NCBI GenBank assembly: GCA_003577105.1
Contig: QEUQ01000014.1
Span: 1 to 62,248 of the forward strand
Reading direction: 5' to 3'
Length of the DNA: 62,248 nucleotides
DNA from: Acidobacteriota bacterium
Lineage (GTDB): Bacteria > Actinomycetota > Acidimicrobiia > ATN3
The notes under the pieces: model-generated
What the model was told of the DNA's origin: nothing
The model's database searches: none
Seen by the model: only the letters and a program-made list of their open reading frames with translations
Shown here: piece after piece, positions 1-7,938 of the stretch
Position numbering within the stretch: position 1 is the first letter of the stretch
Layout of the letters: every line of letters begins with the position of its first letter
Position numbers and translations under genes: made by a program

Positions 1-48
1 GTACAAGTGACCGTCCTCGCGCGCCCGGAAACAGGAGCGAGGCAGTGA
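1..48 (+). CDS. possible 3' end of an upstream gene (partial)
   Basis: The first frame is open from the window edge for 15 codons (VQVTVLARPETGARQ) and ends in TGA. The peptide could be the C-terminal end of a gene that starts outside the window. Nothing in it is diagnostic, other frames are also open here, and the call rests only on position. The following 160 bases hold no gene I can support. Confidence 0.2.
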   Translation, partial: VQVTVLARPETGARQ

Positions 49-194
49 GAGAATCGATACGAAGAGCCGCTACGACTGTCAGAAGTCAGACGCTACTGGC
101 GGGGTGGTTAGTGTCGGATTGGAGGGACGAGACTCCGGGACCGAGGCCCTTGAAAAAAGAAGGGACTGCGAGGCGCGGGCAATTTGCACAGTGC

Positions 195-200
195 TAGGGT
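195..200 (+). promoter_or_regulatory. -10 hexamer TAGGGT for the coiled-coil protein gene
   Basis: TAGGGT lies exactly 10 bases before the ATG at 211. No Shine-Dalgarno sequence separates them, so the transcript would be leaderless or nearly so. The same hexamer with the same 10-base spacing occurs before the nitroreductase gene (55415-55420). No convincing -35 element is visible. Confidence 0.5.
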
Positions 201-210
201 TCTCGGTCCC

Positions 211-507
211 ATGCGCCACTCAAGCCTCACCAGGCGAATCAGTGACCTTAATAATCAGATCAAGTCGTACCGGACCGAGCTCGGGATCACCGAAGAACAG
301 CTCTTGGTTCTCCAGGACCAGCGTGACGACGCTAAGACTCGCGCAATCGTATCCGAGACCCCGCTTGCCAGCCGGGAATATCAAGAAGCCGAGAGGACAT
401 ATAGCCGCTTCAAGTCCTACCGTGACGAACTTCGTGAGAAGATTGACGAGCTCGTGGAGGCACAGGACAAGCTCCTCGAGAAGCTTGCAGCAGCGAAGGA
501 CGACTAG
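211..507 (+). CDS. small coiled-coil protein, function unknown
   Basis: The 98-residue product is almost entirely charged heptad-like helix, rich in Glu, Lys, Arg and Gln, with no signal peptide, membrane segment or enzymatic motif. I do not recognise the family; a structural or scaffold role would be inference. ATG 211 is preferred over an in-frame TTG at 184 because a TAGGGT -10 hexamer ends 10 bases before it. The stop is 14 bases before the ANTAR regulator gene, so the two are probably co-transcribed and may be functionally linked. The reverse strand also has an open frame here, which I regard as a shadow. Confidence 0.7.
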   Translation: MRHSSLTRRISDLNNQIKSYRTELGITEEQLLVLQDQRDDAKTRAIVSETPLASREYQEAERTYSRFKSYRDELREKIDELVEAQDKLLEKLAAAKDD

Positions 508-521
508 GAAACGGAGCCAAC

Positions 522-1109
522 TTGACCAGGCCGCGTGTACTTCTGGCCGAGGACGAAGCAATTATCAGGCTCGATCTGCGTGAGACCCTTGAAGAAGAGG
601 GCTATGAAATCGTTGCCGAAACCGGCCGAGGCGACGAAGTCGCAGACCTGGTTGACGAGTGCAACCCGGAGGTCGTGATCCTAGACGTGAAGATGCCCGG
701 CGAAGATGGCATCTCAGTTGCCCGAAAGCTTGCAGCTGAGCGCAAGGCCGCGGTCTTGATACTTACGGCTTTCAGTCAAAGGGAGCTCATCGAGCAGGCC
801 CGTGACGCAGGCGCACTTGCATATCTAGTGAAGCCCTTCCAGCGAGCAGACCTTGTTCCGGCGATCGAGCTTGCCCTTGCCCGCCACAGGGAGATGCGAT
901 CGCTAGAGGAAGAAGTCGGTGGGCTTGAACGGCAACTCGAATCGCGCAAACTCGTCGACAGGGCCAAGGGCGTCATCATGGATCGACACCACCTCAAGGA
1001 GGCCGATGCTTTCCGGCTCATTCAGCGCACCGCGATGGAGCGGCGGCTGACAATGGGGCGGGTCGCCGAGTTGATAATCGACGGCTCAATTGAGGTCCCA
1101 GCCGAGTAA
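522..1109 (+). CDS. pdtaR: ANTAR-domain response regulator (PdtaR type)
   Basis: The 195-residue protein has an N-terminal CheY-like receiver domain (about 4-122) with the acidic pair at D11, phosphoacceptor D55 in LDVKMPG, switch T82 and K104 before proline. A short coiled linker leads to a C-terminal ANTAR RNA-binding domain (about 135-190, with AKGVIMDR and AFRLIQRTAM). ANTAR proteins bind paired hairpins in mRNA and promote antitermination, and in mycobacteria the close homologue PdtaR acts with the kinase PdtaS. The start is TTG 522 with CGGAG upstream. No partner kinase is adjacent; the orphan kinase at 17.4-19.2 kb is one candidate. The gene lies about 14 kb from polA, in line with its neighbourhood in mycobacteria. 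Confidence 0.92.
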   Translation: MTRPRVLLAEDEAIIRLDLRETLEEEGYEIVAETGRGDEVADLVDECNPEVVILDVKMPGEDGISVARKLAAERKAAVLILTAFSQRELIEQARDAGALAYLVKPFQRADLVPAIELALARHREMRSLEEEVGGLERQLESRKLVDRAKGVIMDRHHLKEADAFRLIQRTAMERRLTMGRVAELIIDGSIEVPAE

Positions 1110-1121
1110 GCGCGTCGACTC

Positions 1122-1892
1122 TCAGTACGCGTAAAGGTTGCCGTACGGCCTCTTCGAGAACGGATAGAGTTTGGCAATCAAGCCGTCTTCAAGCATCTGC
1201 CTCAGGTCTTCCGGATCACCCCCGAAGTTCTCGCAATACGAGTCGATGTGGGGCATGAGCATGTCTATGTCATCTTGATCGACATCTGCAAAGCCGACTT
1301 CTTTGCCTACCTGCCAGTCCTCGATCGGCTGACGAATGAACATCAATCCGCCATGCATGCCAGTTCCGCAGTAGTTCCCGACTACCGACTCGTTTGCAGC
1401 TACATCTAAGCCGAGCACGCACAGCACGCCGCCCGCCATGTATTCGCCGAGGAAGTTTCCTGCTCGTCCGCCAACGATCATGACCGGGACTTTCTCACCG
1501 AACTCCTTCATGTGGATCCCGACCCGGTACCCGACGGAACCTCTGATGAAGAGCTTGCCGCCGCGCATTCCGTATCCAAGAACGTCGCCGGCGTTTCCGT
1601 GAATCACTACGGTTCCCGAGTTCATGGTGTTAGCCGAGCCGTCTTGGACGTTGCCCTTGCAGACGATGGTGGGGCCATCCATGAAGACCGCAAGGTCGTT
1701 CCCCGGAACGCCGTCTATCTCAAGGCGGGCCTCGGAAACTAGGCCCGCGCCAATGAAGCGCTGCCCGTTGACTCCCTCTAGCTTGATCTGATTTGCGCCG
1801 GACTCGAGCGCCTCGCGAATCAGTTCATTGAGCTGTCTGTAGTGAACGCCGGACGCGTCAATTACGGTCGCTTCAGCGAGATTGGCCGGCAA
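1122..1892 (-). CDS. glutamate synthase GXGXG domain protein (GltB3 type)
   Basis: The 256-residue protein is the free-standing C-terminal beta-helix domain of the glutamate synthase large subunit, rich in repeated G-x-x-G-x-G turns (HGNAGDVLGYGMRGG, GGRAGNFLGEYMAGG). In archaeal-type split enzymes it associates with the glutaminase (GltB1) and FMN synthase (GltB2) parts. The other pieces lie upstream on the same strand at 3.2-7.8 kb, but this gene is separated from them by a lipoprotein gene and by an opposite-strand metalloprotease gene, so it needs its own promoter. The start is TTG 1892, supported by GGGAGG 8 bases upstream. It is convergent with the ANTAR regulator, 12 bases apart. Confidence 0.9.
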   Translation of the reverse strand: MPANLAEATVIDASGVHYRQLNELIREALESGANQIKLEGVNGQRFIGAGLVSEARLEIDGVPGNDLAVFMDGPTIVCKGNVQDGSANTMNSGTVVIHGNAGDVLGYGMRGGKLFIRGSVGYRVGIHMKEFGEKVPVMIVGGRAGNFLGEYMAGGVLCVLGLDVAANESVVGNYCGTGMHGGLMFIRQPIEDWQVGKEVGFADVDQDDIDMLMPHIDSYCENFGGDPEDLRQMLEDGLIAKLYPFSKRPYGNLYAY

Positions 1893-2038
1893 GAGCTGAT
1901 CCTCCCGATGCCTGGGGGTCGAATTCGTGCAATTCTACAGTGTCTTGGAGCCAAGGACCCACGCAAAATGCGAGGTAGAAGTGGCGATCACGCATTGCCG
2001 AGCACAATCCCGACCGTGCTGAGAACAGGACTCGCGCC

Positions 2039-2425
2039 GTGAGAGTGGCCGTCTCCGAGGCCGAGTTCGAGGCCATGGTCAGGGACGCGCTCGACGCGGT
2101 TCCCGATGAATTCATCGATCAACTCGAGAACGTCGCGATTTCTGTGGAGGACTATCCGGATCGCGACGACTTGATCGCAGTTGGGCTCGATCCCGAGACG
2201 GACTTTGACGACCTGCTCGGCCTATACGTGGGATATCCCAAGATCGACCAAGGGCATTGGGACCTCGTAATGCCCGACAAGATTTCGATCTACCGGCACG
2301 CCTTGTGCGACCACGCAAGTGATCTTGAGGACCTGGCCACTCAGGTCAAGAAGACCGTTCTGCATGAACTTGGGCACTACTTCGGTTTATCGGATGAGCG
2401 TCTCGGCGAACTTGGCTGGCACTAA
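2039..2425 (+). CDS. small zincin-like metallopeptidase
   Basis: The 128-residue protein belongs to the short metallopeptidase family common in Actinomycetota. The zinc motif lies almost at the C-terminus: H109-E110-L-G-H113, with D119 as a possible third ligand, in HELGHYFGLSDERL. The N-terminal two thirds are acidic and include the family-typical LLGLYVGYP segment. No signal peptide is present, so it should be cytoplasmic. The substrate is unknown. GTG 2039 is used as the start. It is divergent from the gltB3-type gene and convergent with the lipoprotein gene, which puts it inside the glutamate synthase cluster without any obvious functional link. Confidence 0.82.
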   Translation: MRVAVSEAEFEAMVRDALDAVPDEFIDQLENVAISVEDYPDRDDLIAVGLDPETDFDDLLGLYVGYPKIDQGHWDLVMPDKISIYRHALCDHASDLEDLATQVKKTVLHELGHYFGLSDERLGELGWH

Positions 2426-2458
2426 CGCCCTTTGGTTTTAGCGAGTCTCGCGATCGGC

Positions 2459-3241
2459 TCAGCGCGGAGCCGCCGCGACCTCGTCAAAGCAGGCCGCAGT
2501 CGAGCCGCTGACCCACAGGCCAACCATGCCAGTCGGAATCACCTCGGTCGAACCGCGGGCAACGGAGACGTCGTCGATGAACAATTCGACTTCGCCGCCA
2601 AATGCTCGAACCCTCAGCAGATGCCACTGACCCGCACCCAGATCGAAACTACCGGAGGCGATCGTAGCCGTCGCCCTCGGCCGAATCCGCAGCAGTTCCG
2701 CGCGCTGGTCGTCTGCCGAAATGCGCCCTAGATATAGATCGTCACCGGCACGAACACTAAAGGCCAGTCCCGCGCTTGCCCCAGGAGTCAGCGCGCTCAG
2801 CGCTACATAGGCGGAAAGATCGACGTTTGCAAAGTAGGCGCCATCGGCAATGGCGATGTCGCCCTTGCGCTGGCGGCCCTTCTCAACTTCATAAGGTGAC
2901 GAGACGCTGGTTTGCGATGGCTCGTGACACAAGGACTGGTAGTAGCGGGGTGACGGATACCGGCGATCGATGCTCCATTTCCCGCCGTATCCGGTGAACT
3001 CGGCCGGCTCGGCGGTGTCAGTCTCAGTCTCGAAGAGCCAGAGCCGCGGTGGCGCCATTGGAATCGGATTCGCCGGGACTACCGGGTCGGGAGCCTCTCC
3101 CAGACCGACCTCGGCGGCCGAATTCGACTCTCGCTCGGGCGACCGGCAGCCCGCAATGCCTAGCAGGGTTGCCATCATCAGTAAGCAGACAATGCACATC
3201 CGACTCAATTTGGTGCGGCTTGAGCCGGGCTGGTGTGACAC
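2459..3241 (-). CDS. lipoprotein with a LamG/DUF1080-like beta-sandwich domain
   Basis: The 260-residue product has a hydrophobic signal segment ending in a lipobox (LGIAGC, Cys near residue 32), so it should be lipid-anchored on the outside of the membrane. A proline-rich linker follows, then a concanavalin-like beta-sandwich domain (about 75-260) of the kind seen in LamG or 3-keto-disaccharide hydrolase-like proteins (GQWHLLRVRAFGGEVELFIDD). GTG 3241 lies 3 bases after the gltB2 stop, which favours translational coupling; ATG 3199 with GAGTCGG upstream is an alternative and would keep the signal. Carbohydrate binding is inferred from the fold only. Its place inside a glutamate synthase operon is unexplained. 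Confidence 0.72.
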   Translation of the reverse strand: MSHQPGSSRTKLSRMCIVCLLMMATLLGIAGCRSPERESNSAAEVGLGEAPDPVVPANPIPMAPPRLWLFETETDTAEPAEFTGYGGKWSIDRRYPSPRYYQSLCHEPSQTSVSSPYEVEKGRQRKGDIAIADGAYFANVDLSAYVALSALTPGASAGLAFSVRAGDDLYLGRISADDQRAELLRIRPRATATIASGSFDLGAGQWHLLRVRAFGGEVELFIDDVSVARGSTEVIPTGMVGLWVSGSTAACFDEVAAAPR

Positions 3242-3244
3242 GCG

Positions 3245-3508
3245 TTACTGTCCGGCCGGCTTCACCCCGAGAATTTCGCAAGTCTGGGCATCGAGGTCTA
3301 TCGCGCGCAGCCGCTCCCTGTTACCCCGGAGCGACTCAATGGCGTTCACCCCGAGAGAGCCCATGAATTCCTTTATCTCGCGCGACCATCCGCGCAGAAG
3401 GTTCGAACAGCGTTCCGCGCCCCAGTCCGGGGGGATCCGATCAACGAGGTAGGGCACCTGCGTGGTGATCCCCCATGAGCACTTGCCTGTGTAGCACTTC
3501 TGGCAGAG
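3245..3508 (-). pseudogene. frameshifted C-terminal continuation of gltB2
   Basis: This reading frame encodes LCQKCYTGKCSWGITTQVPY and then about 65 further residues, ending in ILGVKPAGQ. This is the expected C-terminus of a glutamate synthase FMN domain, including the cysteine cluster. It is displaced by frame from the main gltB2 frame, with the switch at about 3508-3513. Relative to family members, the usual stretch between GADAV and the cysteine cluster is also about 9 residues short. A small deletion (about 28 bases) or a sequencing or assembly error would both explain it. It is not an independent gene. Confidence 0.75.
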
Positions 3509-4794
3509 GGTGCAACAACTGCGTCTGCGCCAAGTGCGATTGCCTTGACGGCATCGGCCGAGGAGCGCAGCGATCCGCCCGCAATGATCGAGGCCAGGTG
3601 GCGAATTCCCTCAGCCCTGAGGCGATCGTCAACAGTGGCAATGGCGATTTCAATGGGGAGACCAATGTGATCGCGGATCATCGTCGGTGCCGCGCCGGTG
3701 CCGCCGCGATACCCGTCGAGAAAGACCCAGTCCGCACCTGCCCTGACAATCCCGGAGGCGATGGCTGCGACGTTGTGCACCGCCGCGATCTTGACTCCCA
3801 CCGGCTTGTAAGAAGTTGCTTCCTTGATCGCGTAGATCAGCTGGCGAAGGTCCTCGATCGAATAGATGTCGTGGTGCGGGGCCGGACTGATCGCGTCGGC
3901 GCCGATTGGAATCCCTCGGGTCGTGCTGACGTGTTCGTCGACCTTCTCGCCGGGCAGGTGGCCACCAATGCCGGGCTTTGCTCCTTGTCCGACCTTGATC
4001 TCAGCGGCTACGCCTCGGTTCAGGTAGTCGGGATCAATGCCCATTCGGCCAGAGGCAATCTGGACGATAATCGCGTCCTGAAGAGGAAATAGGTCTCGGT
4101 GGAGGCCACCCTCACCCGTGTTCATAAAGGTGCCGTGTTCATGGGCGGCCATCGCCAGTGACTTGTGGACGTTCAGGCTGACTGCTCCGTAGGACATCGC
4201 TGCCCACATCACAGGGATCTCCATGACGAGGGGCTCTTCTGTGCGGGCCCTGAGGCGGAAGTGGGCATCGTCGGTCCTGTCCACCTCGACCATGTCGGGG
4301 TGGCGTCCGAGGAATGTCCGGAGTTCCATCGGCTCTCTCAGTGGGTCTATCGACGGGTTGGTCACCTGGCACGCGTCGAGCATCAAGTGGTCGAAGATGG
4401 TTGGCAGCGGCTTGTCGTAGCCCATTGCCGTGAGCAGCACTCCACCGGAGGCCGCTTGCTTCCAGACGTTGTCGCGGTTGAAGGCCGTCCAGTGTGCGTT
4501 CTCGCGGTAGGTTGTCTCGTTGCGCTTGATGGTTATGGCTTGGGGCGGGCAGTAAATGACGCAGCGCTGGCAGGCCGTGCACTTGGCGTGCTCGGGGATC
4601 GGGCCGTCATCAAAGGTGAAGTCAAAGACGTCCCAGCCGCACTCGACCACACAATCTCCGCACTTGGTGCAGCTGTCGTCTATTACAACTTTGAATTCGG
4701 GCGGTAGCTTGGCTTCCGGTTTGTGACCGACGGTGAGTACACGTCGGCGCTTGGATTTCACATCAAGAGTCATTGCATTTGTCCGTTCATGCAC
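3373..4794 (-). CDS. glutamate synthase FMN domain with N-terminal ferredoxin domain (GltB2 type), frameshifted
   Basis: This is the synthase core that uses FMN to reduce the 2-iminoglutarate formed from 2-oxoglutarate and ammonia. Residues 40-90 form a 2x[4Fe-4S] ferredoxin domain (C42, C45, C48, C52 and C72, C75, C78, C82). Residues about 100-430 form the FMN-binding TIM barrel, with GQGAKPGIGGHLPG and VFLDGYRGGTGAAP. After GADAVVA the frame runs into about 40 non-homologous residues and stops at 3373, while the true C-terminus continues in the next frame (3245-3508). As read, the C-terminal cysteine cluster is lost and the enzyme would be defective. The start is GTG 4794, 3 bases after the GltD-like gene; ATG 4773 is possible. 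An internal sequence error cannot be excluded. Confidence 0.88.
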   Translation of the reverse strand: MHERTNAMTLDVKSKRRRVLTVGHKPEAKLPPEFKVVIDDSCTKCGDCVVECGWDVFDFTFDDGPIPEHAKCTACQRCVIYCPPQAITIKRNETTYRENAHWTAFNRDNVWKQAASGGVLLTAMGYDKPLPTIFDHLMLDACQVTNPSIDPLREPMELRTFLGRHPDMVEVDRTDDAHFRLRARTEEPLVMEIPVMWAAMSYGAVSLNVHKSLAMAAHEHGTFMNTGEGGLHRDLFPLQDAIIVQIASGRMGIDPDYLNRGVAAEIKVGQGAKPGIGGHLPGEKVDEHVSTTRGIPIGADAISPAPHHDIYSIEDLRQLIYAIKEATSYKPVGVKIAAVHNVAAIASGIVRAGADWVFLDGYRGGTGAAPTMIRDHIGLPIEIAIATVDDRLRAEGIRHLASIIAGGSLRSSADAVKAIALGADAVVAPSARSATQASAHGGSPRRCPTSLIGSPRTGARNAVRTFCADGRAR

Positions 4795-4797
4795 ATC

Positions 4798-6639
4798 TCA
4801 TTTAGCCGTCCGCAGCAGGACGGGCTGAGGCTGCACGTAGTAGTCCTTCATCACCAACGTTCCGGTTGGGCAGTGGGTTGCGCAAAGGCCACATCGAATA
4901 CAGGCGTCATCGTCAATTAGGATTGACGCGCTGTCACCGGGCGAGGACGCGGGCAGGACATCGTTATCTGGCATCCCGCGACGGGGAAACATGATCTCTT
5001 TCGGATCCACCAGTGAACCGTCCGGGCGGAGCAGGTCGATCGTGTCCTTTGGGCAAACTTCGACACACGCGCCGCAGACCACGCACGGCGACTCGGTCTG
5101 GCTCACCTGAATGTGGCAGAAGTAGCACCGTTGAGCTTGTTCGATGGCCATTTCGGGGGAGTATCCGACTTCCACCTCAGTCGTGAAGTCATCGCGTTCG
5201 GCGACCGGAATTACCGGCTCTTCCTCGCGAGGCATTTCGTAGACATGCATCTCGCGCTTGTACCCGCGAAGGGTCGATGACTCGAGTGTCTTTTCGAGTG
5301 GGTTCGTGCCGCCAAGGAAGCGATGGATTCCCTCGGCAGCCCGGTGCGCATCAGCCACGGCCTCGATGACACTGGCTGCACCTAGGGCGAAGTCGCCGGC
5401 AGCGAAAAGGCCCTGGTGGGAAGTCATGCCGGTATCCGGCGCCACTTTGATTCCGCCCCAGCGCGTCAGTTCGAGCTCGATGTCAATCCACGACAGGTCA
5501 GGTTCCTGGCTGATGGCCGCAATGACAATGTCGCACTCGATTTCAAAGTCGGAACCCTCAATAGCCATGGGGCGGCGGCGCCCTGAGGCGTCTGGGACTC
5601 CGAGGCGGTTGCGTACGCACTTCAGCGCGCGGACAGCGCCGTTGTCGTCTTTCGATACCTCAAGTGGAGATGCCAGTAGTACCAACCCGACACCCTCGAC
5701 CTGGGCTTCGTGGATCTCTTCGGGAGTCGATGGCATTTCGTCCATGCCGCGCCGGTAAACCATTTGGACTTCAGATGCGCCTAGGCGCACGGCAGAACGC
5801 ACGCAGTCAACGGCCGTGAATCCGCCACCGATGACAGCAACCCGCTTGCCAGTGAGATCGAGGTTGCCCCCGTGCTCTCGAGCTTCTTCGGGCGCGTCGG
5901 AGGTCAAGTTGATCTTCTCCATGAACCAGAGCCCTGGATAGACGCCTTGCGCGTCTTCACCCGGGATATCGAGTCGCATGGGCTTCTGACATCCCGCTGA
6001 GACGAGAACTGCGTGATGCATGCCGAGAAGTCTTGAGAGTGGAATGTCACCGCCGATCTTCACGCCGCACTGGATCTTCACGCCGTAGTCGAGCAGGTCA
6101 GCAATTTCGGCCTCGACGATGTCGCGCGGGAGCCGGTAGGCAGGAATTCCGGCGACGAGCATGCCGCCGGGCATTGGCAGGGATTCGTAGACCGTCACGG
6201 CATGCCCGAGAAGGGCCAGGTCTTGCGCGGCGGCGAGCCCGGCGGGACCGGCACCCACAATGCCCACGCTCATGCCGTTGGGCGGTTGAGGCTCGGGCAT
6301 CATCATGCGCCAGCGGTCGCTCTTGAAGTCTGATGAGGCTCGCTTCAGCGCGCGAATTGCTACGGGTTCATCATCGTCAGCCCGCCGGCAGGCAACCTCG
6401 CACGGGCGGGTGCACACCCTTCCGAGTACACCGGGAACGACGTTGTAGATCTTGTTCAGAGCGTACGCCTCGTCGAAGCGTCCCTCTGAAACGAGCCAGA
6501 TGTACCTTCGGGCATCGGTGTGAGCCGGACACGCTGCCTGGCACTTGACCTGCTCTTCTATATAGTCGGGAGCAATCTCCACCAGGCCGAGCTCGTCTTC
6601 TTGCTCAATCGACGGGGTCGGCAGCTCAATGCTCGTCAT
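4798..6639 (-). CDS. gltD: GltD-like NAD(P)H:acceptor flavoprotein with Fe-S domains
   Basis: The 613-residue protein is the electron-input subunit of an archaeal-type glutamate synthase. An N-terminal cysteine region (C33, C37, C76, C80, C84) is typical of the GltD/DPD family and carries [4Fe-4S] clusters. A FAD-binding GAGPAG motif lies at 129-134 and an NAD(P)-binding GGGFTA motif at 271-276. From about residue 500 an added ferredoxin domain carries two CxxCxxC...CP motifs (CVVCGACVEVCP and CIRCGLCATHCP). Electrons probably run from NAD(P)H via FAD and clusters to GltB2. It overlaps the gltB1 stop by 4 bases (ATGA) and is followed 3 bases later by gltB2, so the three are one operon. Confidence 0.92.
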   Translation of the reverse strand: MTSIELPTPSIEQEDELGLVEIAPDYIEEQVKCQAACPAHTDARRYIWLVSEGRFDEAYALNKIYNVVPGVLGRVCTRPCEVACRRADDDEPVAIRALKRASSDFKSDRWRMMMPEPQPPNGMSVGIVGAGPAGLAAAQDLALLGHAVTVYESLPMPGGMLVAGIPAYRLPRDIVEAEIADLLDYGVKIQCGVKIGGDIPLSRLLGMHHAVLVSAGCQKPMRLDIPGEDAQGVYPGLWFMEKINLTSDAPEEAREHGGNLDLTGKRVAVIGGGFTAVDCVRSAVRLGASEVQMVYRRGMDEMPSTPEEIHEAQVEGVGLVLLASPLEVSKDDNGAVRALKCVRNRLGVPDASGRRRPMAIEGSDFEIECDIVIAAISQEPDLSWIDIELELTRWGGIKVAPDTGMTSHQGLFAAGDFALGAASVIEAVADAHRAAEGIHRFLGGTNPLEKTLESSTLRGYKREMHVYEMPREEEPVIPVAERDDFTTEVEVGYSPEMAIEQAQRCYFCHIQVSQTESPCVVCGACVEVCPKDTIDLLRPDGSLVDPKEIMFPRRGMPDNDVLPASSPGDSASILIDDDACIRCGLCATHCPTGTLVMKDYYVQPQPVLLRTAK

Positions 6640-7838
6640 GGCGATGCGCTCACCTCCTCGGTGACCGAAAGGCCCTCACTCGCACCGGCGGCCTGACCTT
6701 CGCCCGATGACAGCTCTGATCCACCGTCCGCAGCGTAGTAGCGCGCTATGACAGGTTCACCGGCCTCGGGGTGCCATGAGCGGTCTGGCTCCGGGCAAAT
6801 AGCGCGGATCGCTGACTCCTCGCTCGAGACGAAGACCTTGTCGCCATGTTCTGCCGCCGTTAGGGGCCGCAACTTGATTCGGTCATTGAGCGCGCAGAAG
6901 CCATCGGCGAATCCAAGGATGATTGCAAACGGTCCGTTGGCGGCGGCCGGCCCGTAGGTGCGCCGGAGTGCAGTCATGAGGGCGCCGTCTTCGGAAGACA
7001 TTCTTGCGATGTCGCTCCAAAACGGTGGCGCTACCACCTTGCATGCCAGCTCCAGGGGTAGCCCGTGCCTGCGAAGTAGCAAGTCGTAGATATATGCGAC
7101 CACTTCGGTGTCTGTGCCGAGGGTGCAGAGGTACCCGTGCATCTCGAGGTATCGCTTGTTGATTCCGTAGCTGGTTATCTCGCCGTTGTGAACGATCGAG
7201 TATTCCAAGATGCAGAACGGGTGGGCACCTCCCCACCATCCCGGCGTGTTTGTGGGAAAGCGGCCATGCCCAATCCAGCACGATGCCTCGTACTCATCGA
7301 GCCGGTAGAAGTCCCCGACATCGCGCGGAAATCCCTTCGCCTTGAATGCGGCCATGTTGCGCCCCGAGGAGAAAACATATGCGCCGTCTATCTCCGAGTT
7401 GATCTCCATGACAATGCCGACCACAAGGTCGTCTGGGTTCTGGCCGTCAGCGAGGTCGTCCTCGCGAAATTCACAGAAATACCTGTGGAGCAGGGGGGCG
7501 TCGGTGATTCCGGCTACGGTACGTGTAGGTATGGCCTCAGCGTGATCGACTTCGAAGCGGGCACGGAGAAACTCCTCGCAGATCGCGCGTGCCCCCTCGT
7601 CGTTGTACATAAGATGAAAGGCGTAGTGGTTGGGATGCTCGGGATAGAGGCCGTAAACCGCATAGCCGCCGCCGAGGCCGTTGGAACGCTCATCCATGCA
7701 GGCCATGGCGTCGATGATGTCCTGCCCGGGCCAGCGCTTTCCCGCGCGGTCGATCACGCCAAAAAGCCCGCACCCGCCGTGTATCTTGAACGGCGATTCC
7801 TCTCTGAAATTGCGCGCGTCGAAGCCAGCTCGCGTCAT
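6636..7838 (-). CDS. glutamate synthase glutaminase domain protein (GltB1 type)
   Basis: The 400-residue protein is a class II glutamine amidotransferase (Ntn hydrolase) supplying ammonia from glutamine. The likely catalytic nucleophile is C23 in HGGCGLFGV, so a 22-residue propeptide must be removed to free it, as in other glutamate synthases. Family motifs include GHGRFPTNT and VHNGEITSY. The acidic and small-residue C-terminal 30 residues look like a tail. ATG 7838 has AAAGGGG 12 bases upstream. It is the first gene of the operon gltB1-gltD-gltB2 and is preceded by a leader of about 94 bases containing a terminator-like hairpin (7892-7921). Confidence 0.92.
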   Translation of the reverse strand: MTRAGFDARNFREESPFKIHGGCGLFGVIDRAGKRWPGQDIIDAMACMDERSNGLGGGYAVYGLYPEHPNHYAFHLMYNDEGARAICEEFLRARFEVDHAEAIPTRTVAGITDAPLLHRYFCEFREDDLADGQNPDDLVVGIVMEINSEIDGAYVFSSGRNMAAFKAKGFPRDVGDFYRLDEYEASCWIGHGRFPTNTPGWWGGAHPFCILEYSIVHNGEITSYGINKRYLEMHGYLCTLGTDTEVVAYIYDLLLRRHGLPLELACKVVAPPFWSDIARMSSEDGALMTALRRTYGPAAANGPFAIILGFADGFCALNDRIKLRPLTAAEHGDKVFVSSEESAIRAICPEPDRSWHPEAGEPVIARYYAADGGSELSSGEGQAAGASEGLSVTEEVSASP

Positions 7839-7860
7839 TGCGTTGTTTTACCCCTTTGGA

Positions 7861-7882
7861 CTGGGCACCGATCCGTGCCCGG
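7861..7882 (-). promoter_or_regulatory. second leader hairpin able to pair with the terminator arms
   Basis: On the minus strand, GGGCAC (7880-7875) and GTGCCC (7868-7863) can form a 6-bp hairpin. The same sequences can instead pair with the upstream terminator: CCGGGCAC (7882-7875) is perfectly complementary to GTGCCCGG (7911-7904), and TGCCCAG (7867-7861) to CTGGGCA (7919-7913), giving a nested 15-bp alternative fold. It ends just before the ribosome-binding site at 7857-7851. Any switching role is inference from complementarity. Confidence 0.45.
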
Positions 7883-7891
7883 TGTTGTGGC

Positions 7892-7921
7892 AAAAAAAAT
7901 AGCCCGGGCACTTGCCCAGGC
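7892..7921 (-). terminator. intrinsic-terminator-like hairpin in the gltB1 leader
   Basis: Read on the minus strand, GCCTGGGC, a 4-base loop (AAGT) and GCCCGGGC form an 8-bp GC-rich stem with one G-U pair, followed by TA and eight T residues. This is a textbook intrinsic terminator. No minus-strand gene lies upstream to be terminated, because the neighbour is divergent. It sits about 10 bases after the predicted transcription start of the glutamate synthase operon, so attenuation is the natural reading. Confidence 0.75.
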
Positions 7922-7938
7922 GTCGTTGCCGGACCAAA

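Noticed and set aside
2426-2458. Small GCGAG-T-CTCGC palindrome between convergent genes as a terminator
   Set aside because: The stem is only 5 bp around a single base and there is no T tract on either strand.
3475-5758. Several long plus-strand frames opposite gltB2 and gltD (for example 3475-4092 and 5258-5758)
   Set aside because: They mirror strong minus-strand coding sequence and have shadow-like composition.
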